DNA from: Lantana camara
Lineage: Eukaryota > Streptophyta > Magnoliopsida > Lamiales > Verbenaceae
Direction of reading: 5' to 3'
NCBI GenBank assembly: GCA_037501455.1
Contig: CM074856.1
Span: 92,392,001-92,456,000 of the forward strand
DNA length: 64,000 nt
The notes beneath the pieces are model-generated. The model saw only the letters and a program-made list of their open reading frames with translations. It searched no databases and had not been told where the DNA came from. Made by a program: the position numbers and the translations under genes. This document shows, piece by piece, positions 23,477-33,728 of the stretch; positions within the stretch are counted from its first letter, which is position 1, and every line of letters starts with the position of its first letter.

Positions 23477-23925
23477 ATAAAAATATTTAAAAATTATTAA
23501 GTATTAATTACGCTATTAATTTTAGTGTAGTCTTTAAAAAATTATTACTTACGCTTTTTTATTACCGTAGGCTTTTATAAGTTTATTAATTGTGATTACA
23601 AAAGCATAAACAATTACACGGATCATTGCTTACGGTTTTAGTGAGAACCGTAGTTTTTTAATAAGTTTATTAACTACACTTGTACTAGTGTAAGGAATAA
23701 TGAAATATTGGTTACGGTTTAGATTAAAACCGTAGTTATTTAATATTTTATTCCTTACTTTCGTAGGAATAACTAGTTATTCCCTACGGGTTTCGTTATT
23801 ACCGTAGTCTTTTATAAATTATTAAGACTACGCACAGAAAAACGTAACAAAAAGTTCAATACTTACAATTTTGCAAGCGTAGGCCAAAGAGGCGTTAGGA
23901 AAGAGGTTTTTTCTTGTAGCGAGTG
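23477..23925 (-). mobile_element. Probable CACTA transposon terminal segment
   Basis: Short TACGGTTTT / AAAACCGTA motifs occur repeatedly in both orientations (about 23560-23820), like the subterminal repeats of plant CACTA (En/Spm) elements. The block ends with TTTTCTTGTAGCG at about 23910-23922, whose complement CGCTACAAGAAAA is one base from the common CACTA terminus CACTACAAGAAAA. No transposase is visible and the other end was not found; it may have been the host of the copia insertion. Confidence 0.45.
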
Positions 23926-24010
23926 TCACAAACGCTGACTTGGGGATAAAAGGGGCTTTCTAGTTCGTATACATGTAATCCTTGCGAGCATTTAAACATC
24001 AGCAGTAAAA

Positions 24011-24072
24011 TCATTCGCCATCACTTACGGGGGGAGAGAGAGAGAGAGAGAGAGAGTCATTCGCCATCACTT
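24011..24072. repeat. GA microsatellite between 16-bp direct repeats
   Basis: A (GA)n run at 24034-24056 is flanked by identical copies of TCATTCGCCATCACTT (24011-24026 and 24057-24072). Confidence 0.9.
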
Positions 24073-24588
24073 CAAATCGCATACTGATACCATTAGTTCT
24101 TGCTATTATTAATTATACCGATTATGATTATGACCCAAGTTCAAATCAGAAGTCCAAAGCCTTAGCCCAAGTTATAACCCAAATTCGATCAATTATCAAT
24201 CTCACCCCTTCTAATAGAGTTGGGTTATTTATAGCTCTAGATTGTATGATTAAGACTCATCTAATATTTGGTTGTATATTCAAATATAAGGAGCTGGAGA
24301 ACAATCTGCTCTGTCCAAGCTAAAGGATCAGTTTGTTGATATAGCTTCTGTGTTGCATCGCATACTAAGAATAAGAATACGGAAATGAAGGTCCAAACCT
24401 GAGAACGAAAGCATAGATAATCTGCTATTATTTTACGAACTCACTATATGAGTTTGACTTATTTAATTTATACAACACGAATATTTCAAACCAAATTGCT
24501 CCAATCAATAAAAACAAACTAAAAAATAATGCTATACGTATAATAATAGTACAGTGAACCAACACAAAAAGAACAATATCAGAGCTGT
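24073..24588. other. Downstream flank of the EGF gene
   Basis: AT-rich sequence with no coding signal. It must include the 3' untranslated region and polyadenylation site of the minus-strand gene that stops at 24589; I cannot place the cleavage site. Confidence 0.4.
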
Positions 24589-27500
24589 TTATCTCCAGAA
24601 AATCATAGCGGTAGTTACAAGCAAGACTGAAATCGCGTTGAACTTCCCCATAATGAATGCTGTAGCTGCATATGAGTGGTAGAAATAGTCATGCATTGTA
24701 ATCACCTAAATTCAAAAGTTTCATAATTCTTTTTTAGCTGGCAGCATAGCTTTACTAAGTCATTAGGTATCTTTTTATTTTTCAACATATAAGTTCCATT
24801 TATTATTAATTCATTATATTAAATTGTAAAACGTCACTCTCACTAAGAAAACTGTAATTTCCCGCGTTCAATTCGAGAGCCTGAATATTGTCAAGTTGCT
24901 ATAAGTCATTCTTGGGTATGATTGAGTCGTGTTGAATTTTCTTAATATAATTTCTGTATTGTTTTTTATTATATTTTAAGATCATATGCAAGTTCTATTA
25001 AACGTATGGACAAAGTATTCTTATTAAATATAATTGATGGTATGCTTAGTTATGTGAACTCATAAATTAATAGTTATTTAAAAAATATATTTAGTAAATA
25101 AATATAATAAAAAATATCAAATCTATATATAACAAGGCTTTTTTTATATCTACATCCCCTATGAGATTGAGTATTTCCAGATCGTACTCTCTTAGATCAA
25201 AATATTATATAACCTATCATTTTAAATTTAAAAAATTACAAATAAACTCATTTCGGTAGGAATTCGGCTAAATCATTCTTGAATTAATTGTATTTCACCA
25301 CTAATTGAAAAAAATAAAGTCATCATCATTATTAATTTCAAAACGCATCATGTGTTGACCCTTCGAAAAATTTTCATAAATTACTGATCTGTTATTTGAG
25401 AAGAATGTGTGGGAACCAAAAATAAACTTGAGAAAGATATGTGATTGTTACGAGTAACTAACTAGAACTTTATTGGAATAATTTTGCTAGAACTTTATTG
25501 GAATGAGTTTATTTATAATTTTTCAAACATGGAAGAGTAAGTTGTTTAATATTTTTACTAAGAAAGTATGAATTGTAATTACTCAATTTCATATGGGGTG
25601 CAATGTAAATTAGTGTATATAACAATACAAAACTATTGAAATATCAAGATAAGATTTGGATGAATTTTCAGCATAAGTTCTTTAGATTTGAATTCTACCG
25701 CGTTAAAAAATTCTATTATTGACCTTTGCCACACGTTATGGGCAAGTAACAGATCATCAAAGACCTGCATGCCATAATTTAAAGTACTTTTTCTATATAT
25801 GGTGATCAAAAATTAATTTTTTCAAATATCATTCAAACAATCCAAAATAATTTTTAAACTATTATTTAAGATCTATTTTCTTGATTATACAATCTACACA
25901 ATATAATATTTTAATTAACACAATATTCTTTGCCTTGCGTCTTGAAATAAAGAACCTAAAAGTTGTTTTGGATACTACTCTTGATTCGATTTGCAAATTC
26001 CTAAGTTCATCATTCTTTAACTTTGAATATAGAATTCCATGTTTTGTAATTAAATATCCCTCACTGTGTCAAAAAAATAAATAAATTAAATATCCCTCAC
26101 CTTGATTACTGTTGTCACGCGATGGATTCGACGTGGTGGAGCTGGCAATCCTTAGCCCTAGCCTCTGACATGACTCCGAGTCAATTGCACCTGAAGATAT
26201 TTAATGAAATATAGTACACGTTTATGTATTTTAATTAACTTCCTTTAAAGAAACGGTGAATATCTAAATTTGGTGCTTTTTTTAAAAACTATTGTATTTT
26301 TGATATATTGTAATTTTGGGGTTTTATCCTTTTTGAAAATCAAAATCATCGTAGGGAATAGTGATTCCGTTTTTAAAAAAAAAAAAACGAATTTAACAAA
26401 AATTTATGATTACAACATACACACTCATAATTTTTTTTTGTTAAATCCGTTTTTTAAAAAAATGGAATTACTATTCACTCCAATGATTCTGTTTTTTTTT
26501 TTAAAACGAAAAATCCCAAAGTTATATTATACTATATCCAAAAAATACAACAAAAGTACAATATCCTTAAAAACACACGTCAAAATTATTAAAAAAAAAC
26601 TAAAGAAACAATTAATGTTCTTCATAATTATATTAATTGTCCATGAAAAAAGATCTTACAATCGTTGTAGCAGGGGAAGGCAGAGATGTTTAAAAGATTG
26701 GTGTAGCCTGAATCGCACTGACACGTGTGTGTGCGCGTTCTATTCTTTGCACATGTTCCTTGTCCACAGTAGACCCAATAGCAAGCTACCGAACGATTAC
26801 ATGCATCACAGTAAATTGTGTCATATTAAACAACAATTCTGTTAGGTTTGTATTTAAAAATTCAAAATGCAAGATAAATACTATATTGATAAGATTTGGT
26901 CAAGTTGGAGGGTGTTGGTTCACTTAAAGCTCTGATAGATAGCTATAGATAAATGATAATTGCGGATCAATTATGATTATCTATAGATTATTAGCATCGA
27001 AAGAAAAGAGAGTGTTTGATGGTTTTCTTATTGAAAGAGCTTAAGAAAATGTTAAAATAAGTTCTTAATAGTTTATAAATCTTTTACAAATAAGTTGGAA
27101 GAATACCAACTCCGAGAGTAACACATTTCTTTACCATAAACCCAAATGTCATAGTCATTAATTTACTAAGGCCTAATTATTGCTCATAATGTTATTTTTA
27201 TTAAAATTTTTGTAAGCTTTTTAAATAACTAAATAAGCTTTACTTTGCCAAACAGCCTCTAAATAAGCAAGATAAAGTTTAAGATAGAGGAGATTACGAT
27301 CAAAGAAGGATGTGTTGTATGGAACTGGTGGAGCTGGAGGAGAAGCTGGCATGCACGAGTAGTCAAGGGAACCTACATATATATATATCATATGTAAATA
27401 ATGCATCGATTGAATTGGGAAATACAAATTAAGCAGTGTTCGATATTGTATATTGCAAAAAAATATTTTTAGGAGAATGAGTTTTTTTTTTTTGGTGACC

Positions 27501-28375
27501 CCGTAATATACTTAATTACCACTTCAAATCCTATGATTTGAATTGTTTCAAAGCGAACCTAGTGATTACATTAAATTAACACTCAAAACTCTATAGTCGT
27601 AACAACAATAACGACTATAGGGTTTTGAGTGTTAATTTAATACAATCACAGGATTCGCTTTGCAACATTTTAATTACAGGATTTGCAGTGCTAATCACAA
27701 GATTTTTTGGTGGAATAAACTTCCCGGACAATCATACTCACAGTTGGGGATTATGCATGGAAGGAATTCAACGTTTTGCTCATCATCGAGGCGCGTACGT
27801 TTCCAGCCATCATCGCACTTGCATCTGAAGTTAAAAGGGTAGCCGGGAGCTGCCTCGCAATTTCCCTTTCCACACTCCACCTCATTACATATGTCATCTG
27901 AAATACACATGTAATGGATCCATTCATTAATTAAAAATTATATTTTATCAAACAAAAAGTATAATCAATATGTGTTTGTTTTGTGTATCCCTGTTCGAGG
28001 GACATATTCCATACATAACCTTAAGAAAAATAATAGTCTATTATTTATCTATGCTTTCCTAAACAAAACAAAACCCAAAACCTTAAGAAAAATAATAGTC
28101 TATTATAGTTCAATTATCTATGCTTTCCTAAACAAAACAAAACCCCAAAAAAAAAGAAAAAAAACATATTAAGGCTAATCGGAGACTAGTGTTCGTCTTG
28201 TATTTAACTCATAGAAGAAAGTATATAGGTAACTAGCTTAAAGGACAAGAGAAAAGAATCAGTGAGTACCAAGAAATGGAGATAAACTTGGAGGAAGATC
28301 ATTTCCATCAGCTGCAGCTATGGGTAGCAAAAGCACCAACGTTGCCACAAAATGTCTAAGACGTAAGGAAGCCAT
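24589..28375 (-). CDS. Secreted two-module EGF-like protein, possibly GPI-anchored
   Basis: Six exons on the minus strand: 28375-28270, 27897-27742, 27372-27298, 26785-26660, 26190-26101 and 24665-24589 (TAA 24591-24589). They join into 209 codons without a stop. Every intron is GT...AG and in phase 1. Residues 1-22 form a signal peptide (hydrophobic core Val-Ala-Thr-Leu-Val-Leu-Leu-Leu-Pro). Module 1: Cys39, 44, 49, 61, 63, 83; a linker with Cys88 and Cys94 and a Pro/Ala-rich stretch (96-105); module 2: Cys114, 119, 124, 134, 136, 151, then Cys155 and Cys162. A Ser/Thr/Asn-rich region (171-184) precedes a hydrophobic tail (about 196-208), which fits a GPI-attachment or membrane signal. The layout matches a plant family often labelled notch-like or EGF-domain protein; biochemical role unknown to me. 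It appears intact. The exon model is my own splice reading, without transcript evidence. Confidence 0.88.
26262..26580. mobile_element. Foldback element in intron 4 of the EGF gene
   Basis: AT-rich imperfect inverted repeat with arms of about 130-150 bp: the left arm (TTTGATATATTG ... GGGAATAGTGATTCCG ... TTTAACAAAAA) pairs with the right arm (TTTGTTAAATCCG ... GGAATTACTATTC ... CCAAAAAATACAA). No coding capacity; probably a second, older MITE. Confidence 0.55.
27510..27701. mobile_element. Foldback MITE in intron 2 of the EGF gene
   Basis: Two long complementary arms (about 27515-27600 and 27611-27695) around a short AACAACAATA spacer; the inner 50 bases pair almost perfectly (for example ACTCTATAGTCGT with ACGACTATAGGGT). 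No coding capacity. It fits a miniature inverted-repeat transposable element; the superfamily is not clear. Confidence 0.7.
28019..28146. repeat. Tandem duplication in intron 1 of the EGF gene
   Basis: Two copies of a 60-67 bp unit beginning CCTTAAGAAAAATAATAG; the second copy has a small insertion (AGTTCAAT). Local duplication within the intron, far from the splice sites. Confidence 0.8.
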
Positions 28376-28431
28376 CTGATTAGAGAGTGGATACTATGAA
28401 GAATGGCTAATTAACCCAAAGGAATAACCAA

Positions 28432-28439
28432 TTTATATA
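28432..28439 (-). promoter_or_regulatory. TATA box of the EGF gene
   Basis: TATATAAA on the minus strand, 57-64 bp upstream of the start ATG at 28375. Spacing implies a short 5' untranslated region. Confidence 0.6.
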
Positions 28440-28474
28440 GGCAGATAAATGTGTGCATAGATTTACTATTTCTA

Positions 28475-28484
28475 TATAGAAGCT

Positions 28485-28523
<39 letters not shown>

Positions 28524-28534
28524 TAGAAGCTTCT
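28475..28534 (-). repeat. Poly(A/T) tract between 13-bp direct repeats
   Basis: A 31-base T run (28487-28517) plus AATT is flanked by identical TATAGAAGCTTCT copies (28475-28487, 28522-28534). This looks like a target duplication around a bare poly(A) tail on the minus strand, in the proximal promoter of the EGF gene. Replication slippage between repeats is the alternative. Confidence 0.55.
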
Positions 28535-29009
28535 GCTGTTATGCTTAATATATATAATATAATTCAGACAAATTTCTATGATTACAACTACTTTGAACTT
28601 TTAGTACTCTATTCACATGTATTTTTCCGTTTCTTTTCACCAAGTTATTACTTGTTGACAAGATCAGGCACTGACCAATTACATTAAATGCCAAAATCAA
28701 CAAAATTAATTACTTGTGTAATTAGAAACATGTTTCTTTCGTTTTATAATACTTGGTACATCGGGCTTGACTTTTTAGTACTTAGTAGATTGAAAAAGTC
28801 AGAGATGGAAACCTGAGTTTTTCTTTCTAAGAAGAAGCTTCCGGTTATGGAAATATAAGACCTAAAAGATAAAGAATACAGAAAGTCGACTTAGGTATTC
28901 CTTTTGTTGCGTGAATGACTTGGATGATATTACCTGGACTGTTGCCCACTAGGCCGGTGCTAGATAATAGACTCCAGCTTTTGGACGGAACTTAAAGCAA
29001 ATGGAGGTT
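28535..29009. other. Upstream intergenic DNA, no gene seen
   Basis: AT-rich sequence upstream of the EGF gene. I see no open frame with known motifs; distal promoter elements may lie here. Confidence 0.4.
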
Positions 29010-29536
29010 CACTTTTTAATGGCAGTATTTGGCTAATCTAAGATTTTGTGTGTGCGCCTGACACATGTGCACATTCTAGGAATATTCTCACGCGAACACC
29101 GTAGTGTACTTATTCTACTAATGAGTACTCTTGTATATTGCGCAAGTGTTTATCATGCATTTTGTCATCCCATGAAATAGAATGATTCCTTTTAAGTACG
29201 CAATTGTACAAGCAAGTTGCCTCATTCGAATCTAATCAACACTCCAACTATTTGTTGGAGTCGTCAACTTGGAGTGGTTTCTAATACAATTTAGATTACA
29301 GCTTGGTTGATGTGTTATTATCCTAATGACAAAACCCTAAAAACTTGATGGATTAGGGGAATTCTAATATATACGAATATATAAATGTAAACAACATAAC
29401 ATACAATAACACATAAAGAAGTGTTTGTCTTTGTTCAAAATCAATTCGTTTATTATTCAATTATTGTTTGTAATTTTACAAAGAATTAGATAAAGCGGAT
29501 TACATAAGATCGACTTTAAGGGCGTTGTTCCTAATA
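29010..29536 (-). repeat. Degenerate Ty1/copia LTR fragment
   Basis: Aligns by eye along its length with the complement of the copia LTR start (compare 42924-43420), but with many differences and gaps, so a related, older family. The LTR start (TATTAGGAAC on the minus strand; G-to-A in the TG end) is at 29536. The left limit is uncertain. Confidence 0.6.
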
Positions 29537-30008
29537 ATCTTCCACTTACCCGTCAAAGCCACTCAGGAGCTTATTATAATCTAAGTCTCATCTTCTAAAG
29601 ATGTCCTTCGAATGTCAGCTGACTAAGGTCTTTAGTAAGTGGATCTGTTATATTCTCTGCTAATCTAAGTGGATCTCTCTCGATTTGTACATCTCCTCTC
29701 TTGATGATATCATATATCACGTGATACTTCCTTATAATGTGCTTTATCCGTAGGTGAGATCTTGGTTCTCTTAAGTAATCGCTTTATTATTATCACAAAA
29801 TATGGTAATGGTGACTTTTATGCTGGGAACTACACCCAATTCTTGGTTGATGTTTCTTACACAAACACCTTCCTTAGTGGCAATCGTTTGCAGCTAAGTA
29901 TTCGACCTCAGTGGTCGAATCTGCGGTGCTACTTTGCTTGGAACTCTTCCAACTCACTGCTATGCCATTCAGGCAGAAAATGATCCTGATATGGATTTGT
30001 GTCATCCA
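29537..30008 (-). pseudogene. Ty1/copia RNase H C-terminal fragment
   Basis: Minus strand. Immediately upstream of the LTR is a polypurine tract (GGTAAGTGGAAGAT) and before it the end of pol, with the RNase H core Ser-Thr-Thr-Glu-(Ala/Val)-Glu-Tyr-Leu-Ala readable in the 29880-29930 area; it lines up with 50450-50890 of the full-length copia element. Frameshifted and cut off at 30008, where a gypsy-type LTR begins. Confidence 0.65.
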
Positions 30009-30640
30009 TGTGATGCCCAGCTTCTCTGACAGGTCAGGTATGACGTCACAAGTGGGTTTAGGTCGAGTGTTATATGTTTTATATGTTAATTATATGTTTA
30101 ATATATTTAACTTCGTGATTTATTTGCTCAACGATATGCTTAACGTACCTAATTTTGTACAATGCAACCTTAATTGCCACATTTAAAAACTTTAGGACTA
30201 AATTGAATAATAAAGTTGGGCTTAACTGAATACTTTGGAAACTAAGTGGATTAATTTGTAAGAAATAGAAACTTAGGGACCAAGGTGAAAAATTTTCACT
30301 CAAACATACATATGCATTTTTGAACCTATTCACTTCGTCCTTTGTATTTTTATGAACCTATTAATTGTCTTTTTTCCCATTTTGGAGCCCTGAGCGTTTA
30401 GAACGCGGATTTTATTTTCTTGCTAAACCAATCTAATTTTTCTGGAAATATCCCGATTCAGATAAAGAAATATCTTTCTCTCCCCTCTTATACAAAACGT
30501 GATTCACACCCCCCCTTCATATCTCATCTCTCTCTCTCCTTCCCTCTCTCTACATTAAAACGAGAATAAGCTAAGCTCCTCACCAAGGCCATCTCCTCCC
30601 GGCCCACCACCTGGTATTACATATTATTGCGGTACTTTTT
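30009..30640 (+). repeat. Gypsy-type LTR fragment K
   Basis: Begins TGTGATGCCC and has an AGGTCAGGTATGACGTCAC block typical of large gypsy LTR starts. Ends are uncertain; a CT-rich tract (about 30520-30560) is reminiscent of a transcribed leader. No LTR 3' end or primer site was identified. Confidence 0.4.
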
Positions 30641-31388
30641 CTTGCTCCCACAACTTCACCGCAGCCGGTGGGTCGAACCCCACCATGGCGACTGCTTCTG
30701 TTATATAAGAGTCAGCTTTGTCTCGGGATTTGTAGAAGTTTCATGAGCTTTGGGAGATGGAAAATTAGGAAAAATTGGAAAACGAGGAGCGAAATCTAGT
30801 AAATCAACAATTAGAAATTGAACTTTTAAGTCAAGGGTATGGAAAACATATAGCTGAGGAGGATTCATTGGATGAAGAAGAAGTAAACAAAAAATGGGTT
30901 GGCAGCGTTGATGTTATTGTTGATGAGATTGTGGACTGAGCTTTTCCGGTGAATTAGAAAAAGAAGAAAAAGAGAAACCGATCAAAGTCTACACAGCAAA
31001 CGCGCATTCTAGAATTATCTGAGAGCTAGAGCAAATTCCGAAAAAGCCACAGCCGAAACCTAAGTCAGTTATTGGATCTATTTTTAGAAATGGATTAGAG
31101 CAGTTGGTGGAGAAATGTGCCTTTAATCGGTCCATACAAAATTGGGATGACTTTCCGCAAGAAGTAGAGGAAGATGATCAAGAGACATTCAAACATAACG
31201 TTCTCTTTAGATGCTCAAATTCTGTTAGGAAAAATATGGAGAAAATATTGTTTCTAAAAGATATTAGTGGAAGTTTTTAAAGTTTGAAGAGAACTTCATC
31301 TGGAGGATCTCGTTGCTCTGATTTGCTTCAATCTTACAAAAATAGAGAGATTCTCGATCCTGAGGATTTTGATGAGGATAATTTTGGT
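30641..31388 (+). other. Worn internal sequence, possibly retroelement coding remains
   Basis: Purine-rich, with coding-like stretches rich in Lys and Glu broken by many stops (an ATG at 30685 runs only 7 codons; another open stretch is near 31284-31388). It lies between an LTR start (K) and another LTR start (F), so it may be an internal region, but no gag or pol motif is recognisable. Confidence 0.3.
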
Positions 31389-32499
31389 TGTGAGACCCCG
31401 TCCGTTTGTACGGGCAGGTTCGTGCCACGTGTGAATTTAATTTCCGTATTTGTATTTATTTTAATTTCATATATGTGTTATTTAATTATCCTTACTTGTT
31501 TATATGAATTATCTTGATTGAAAGTGATTTAAATGCCCAATTTATTATGAATTGTTATGAAATTATATGTTCTTAAATGATATGATATGATTTTGTTGCC
31601 CAAGCATGCTAATTATATGAAATTTAATGATTTATGGATGCATTTGTAAGTTATTGGATTATTTAGGGCTTAAATGAAATTAGGTTTGGACCTAATTGAC
31701 TTATTTTATAAGCTAAGGGGCCAATTTGCAAATAGGTCATTTTAAGCCATTTTTCGGCTAACCTGACCGAGGGAATTCGGATTTGAATTTTGACTTTACC
31801 ATTGGATTTGTTTCGACGATTCAAGCCCAACGAAACAAGCCCTGTATTTTTCTGAAGCCGTTTGAACCCCCTAAGCTTTGAAATCCGATCCAAACGGACC
31901 GCATCTTTAACCCAGCACATTTTTTACCTTACTTGACTTGTTTTTGGCCTTTTTTGGAGGAGACTTTCTCTTTCTTTTCCCTATTTCAACAAAAATGTGC
32001 AGCCCTTCAACCAAGAGAAAGAAGAAGCTATTTTCAAGCTCTCTCAACCTAAAAGCTCAAGTTTAGGGTTTGTTTCTTCTCCGATCTTTGATCAGAGGTT
32101 AGTTCCAAGTTCCTCACGACTCAAGCTTCGTTATACTCCCATTTTATATCTTGATTATGCGCCTAAGTGTGTTATTCAATTTGAGCATGAATAGTGTGAA
32201 CAGTAAGGGTTTGAAGATGATTTTGAATTCTTGGAACATGTTTGTGTTATATGGACTTGTAGGTGTGTTTTCTTAAGCTCTTGAGCTTGAATGATGCATT
32301 TATGAACACTTAATCCATGGTAGTTGACTAATTAATGATCCACTATTAATGGACTTTGTGTGTGAAGCTTGAAAACATGGATTTTGGATGATTTTCTTGC
32401 ACTTTGTTGTTGATACGTGAAGGATGCATGTTGGGACCTTGTTTGCATGAGTTTTTCCCATGTTTTTTGGTTGATTTTGGCCTGTTTAATTGCTCCCCT
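31389..32499 (+). repeat. Partial gypsy-type LTR F
   Basis: Begins TGTGAGACCCCG with a GTACGGGCAGGTTCG block. It contains the usual donor-like site AGAG/GTTAGT at 32097/32098, weaker than in other families. Interrupted at 32499 by the end of LTR D in the opposite orientation. Confidence 0.55.
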
Positions 32500-33728
32500 T
32501 ATAGCACGCGACACGGTGGGTCACCATATCGCCCGCACCAAAGCCCAATCCACATACGAAATGGGAATTCCGTACATGAACCAAGCAGTGGCGAAAGGGA
32601 GACCGACAGACACACACCTAAGCTAGGCGGGATGTAGACCCTAACTTCAAGATCAAACACCAAATCAAGTGCGAATGTGGAAGCATTCAAATCAAATTAT
32701 AACCATGTAAAACAGTTGACGGGTTCAACTAGCATAGATACCTAATCCCGAATAATAACATAAATCATAAAAACAAAGGGTTCAATCTATCCCTAGAAGC
32801 CTGCCTCGAAAATCAAAATAACATAAACACAACATTCATACATACATTCATACATACTTACTCGAATTAAAAAAATGCATATGCAAGAGACTCAAACTAA
32901 TACAAAAGACTTGACAGACTCGTGGGACTCGACCTACACCCCCTAGCTCAAATTTCGAAGCCAAACCTGTAAACTAAAAATGTTGGGGTGGGAGAGGGTC
33001 AGTCACACTGACTGAGCGAGGGGCTACCCACACACACCTACATATATATAAGAGTACAGCAAGTTCAAATCGTAATATTCATGAACCCTGGGATAGTTTT
33101 TGCACACCAAAACATTTACCCATGATACATACATGTAGGGATTACTTAGCAAAACGAAACATAACGTAGCTTAGCTTAAGCAAATCTTACATTACATATC
33201 ATAACATATCATTTCATAACTTATCTTGTCATTTCAAAATATAACCATATTTTATCTTATTAACAAGTCTATCCCCGTTTCACAAACCTTAACAAACCAT
33301 ATATACGTATAACTCGACGGGTATGAGTATCATTCTCCATCCTTTACTCCTTATTACATATCATTCATATCAAAATCAAAGCAAAACATAACGTACATTC
33401 TTATCATACCTCCCACACAACTAACGTAAGCATGGACACGGGGTAGTTAGCCCACATCGTACAACTCTTATGTACACAGGGTAGCGAGCCCACATCGTAC
33501 CTTCCCCGGAATTCATCGGAGGCATAAAGCACCATGCCTCCATAGCCTCCAAGAGTCGGGTATGAATACTTCGTATCGAGATCATGCACAGGCTTAACCC
33601 GATGGCCCGACATCATCCCGGCCGTCCTTACCCACGTCTCTGGGGCCCAAAATTAACCATTCATTACAAACCTTATCAGAACTTTCATATCTTAACCTGC
33701 TACATATCATATCATATCATATTAAGGA
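32500..33728 (-). repeat. Partial LTR D, related to element C LTR
   Basis: Plus strand starts TATAGCACG (a changed TGTAGCACC end) followed by blocks shared with C: CATACGAAATGG, AACCTAAGCTAGGCGG-like, the GTCAGTCACACTGACTGAGC hairpin at about 33000, and the CGACGGGTA/CCTTCCCCGG region (33310-33520; compare 52810-52985). It is cut at 33728 by element B and would continue on the far side of B, outside the window. Confidence 0.55.

Noticed and set aside
26270..26845. Plus-strand 191-residue open frame
   Set aside because: Runs across an AT-rich foldback element and antisense to exon 4 of the EGF gene. Composition is Lys/Ile/Phe as expected from A and T runs.
27972..28172. Plus-strand open frame over a tandem duplication
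   Set aside because: The repeat explains the open frame; it lies in intron 1 of the EGF gene on the opposite strand.
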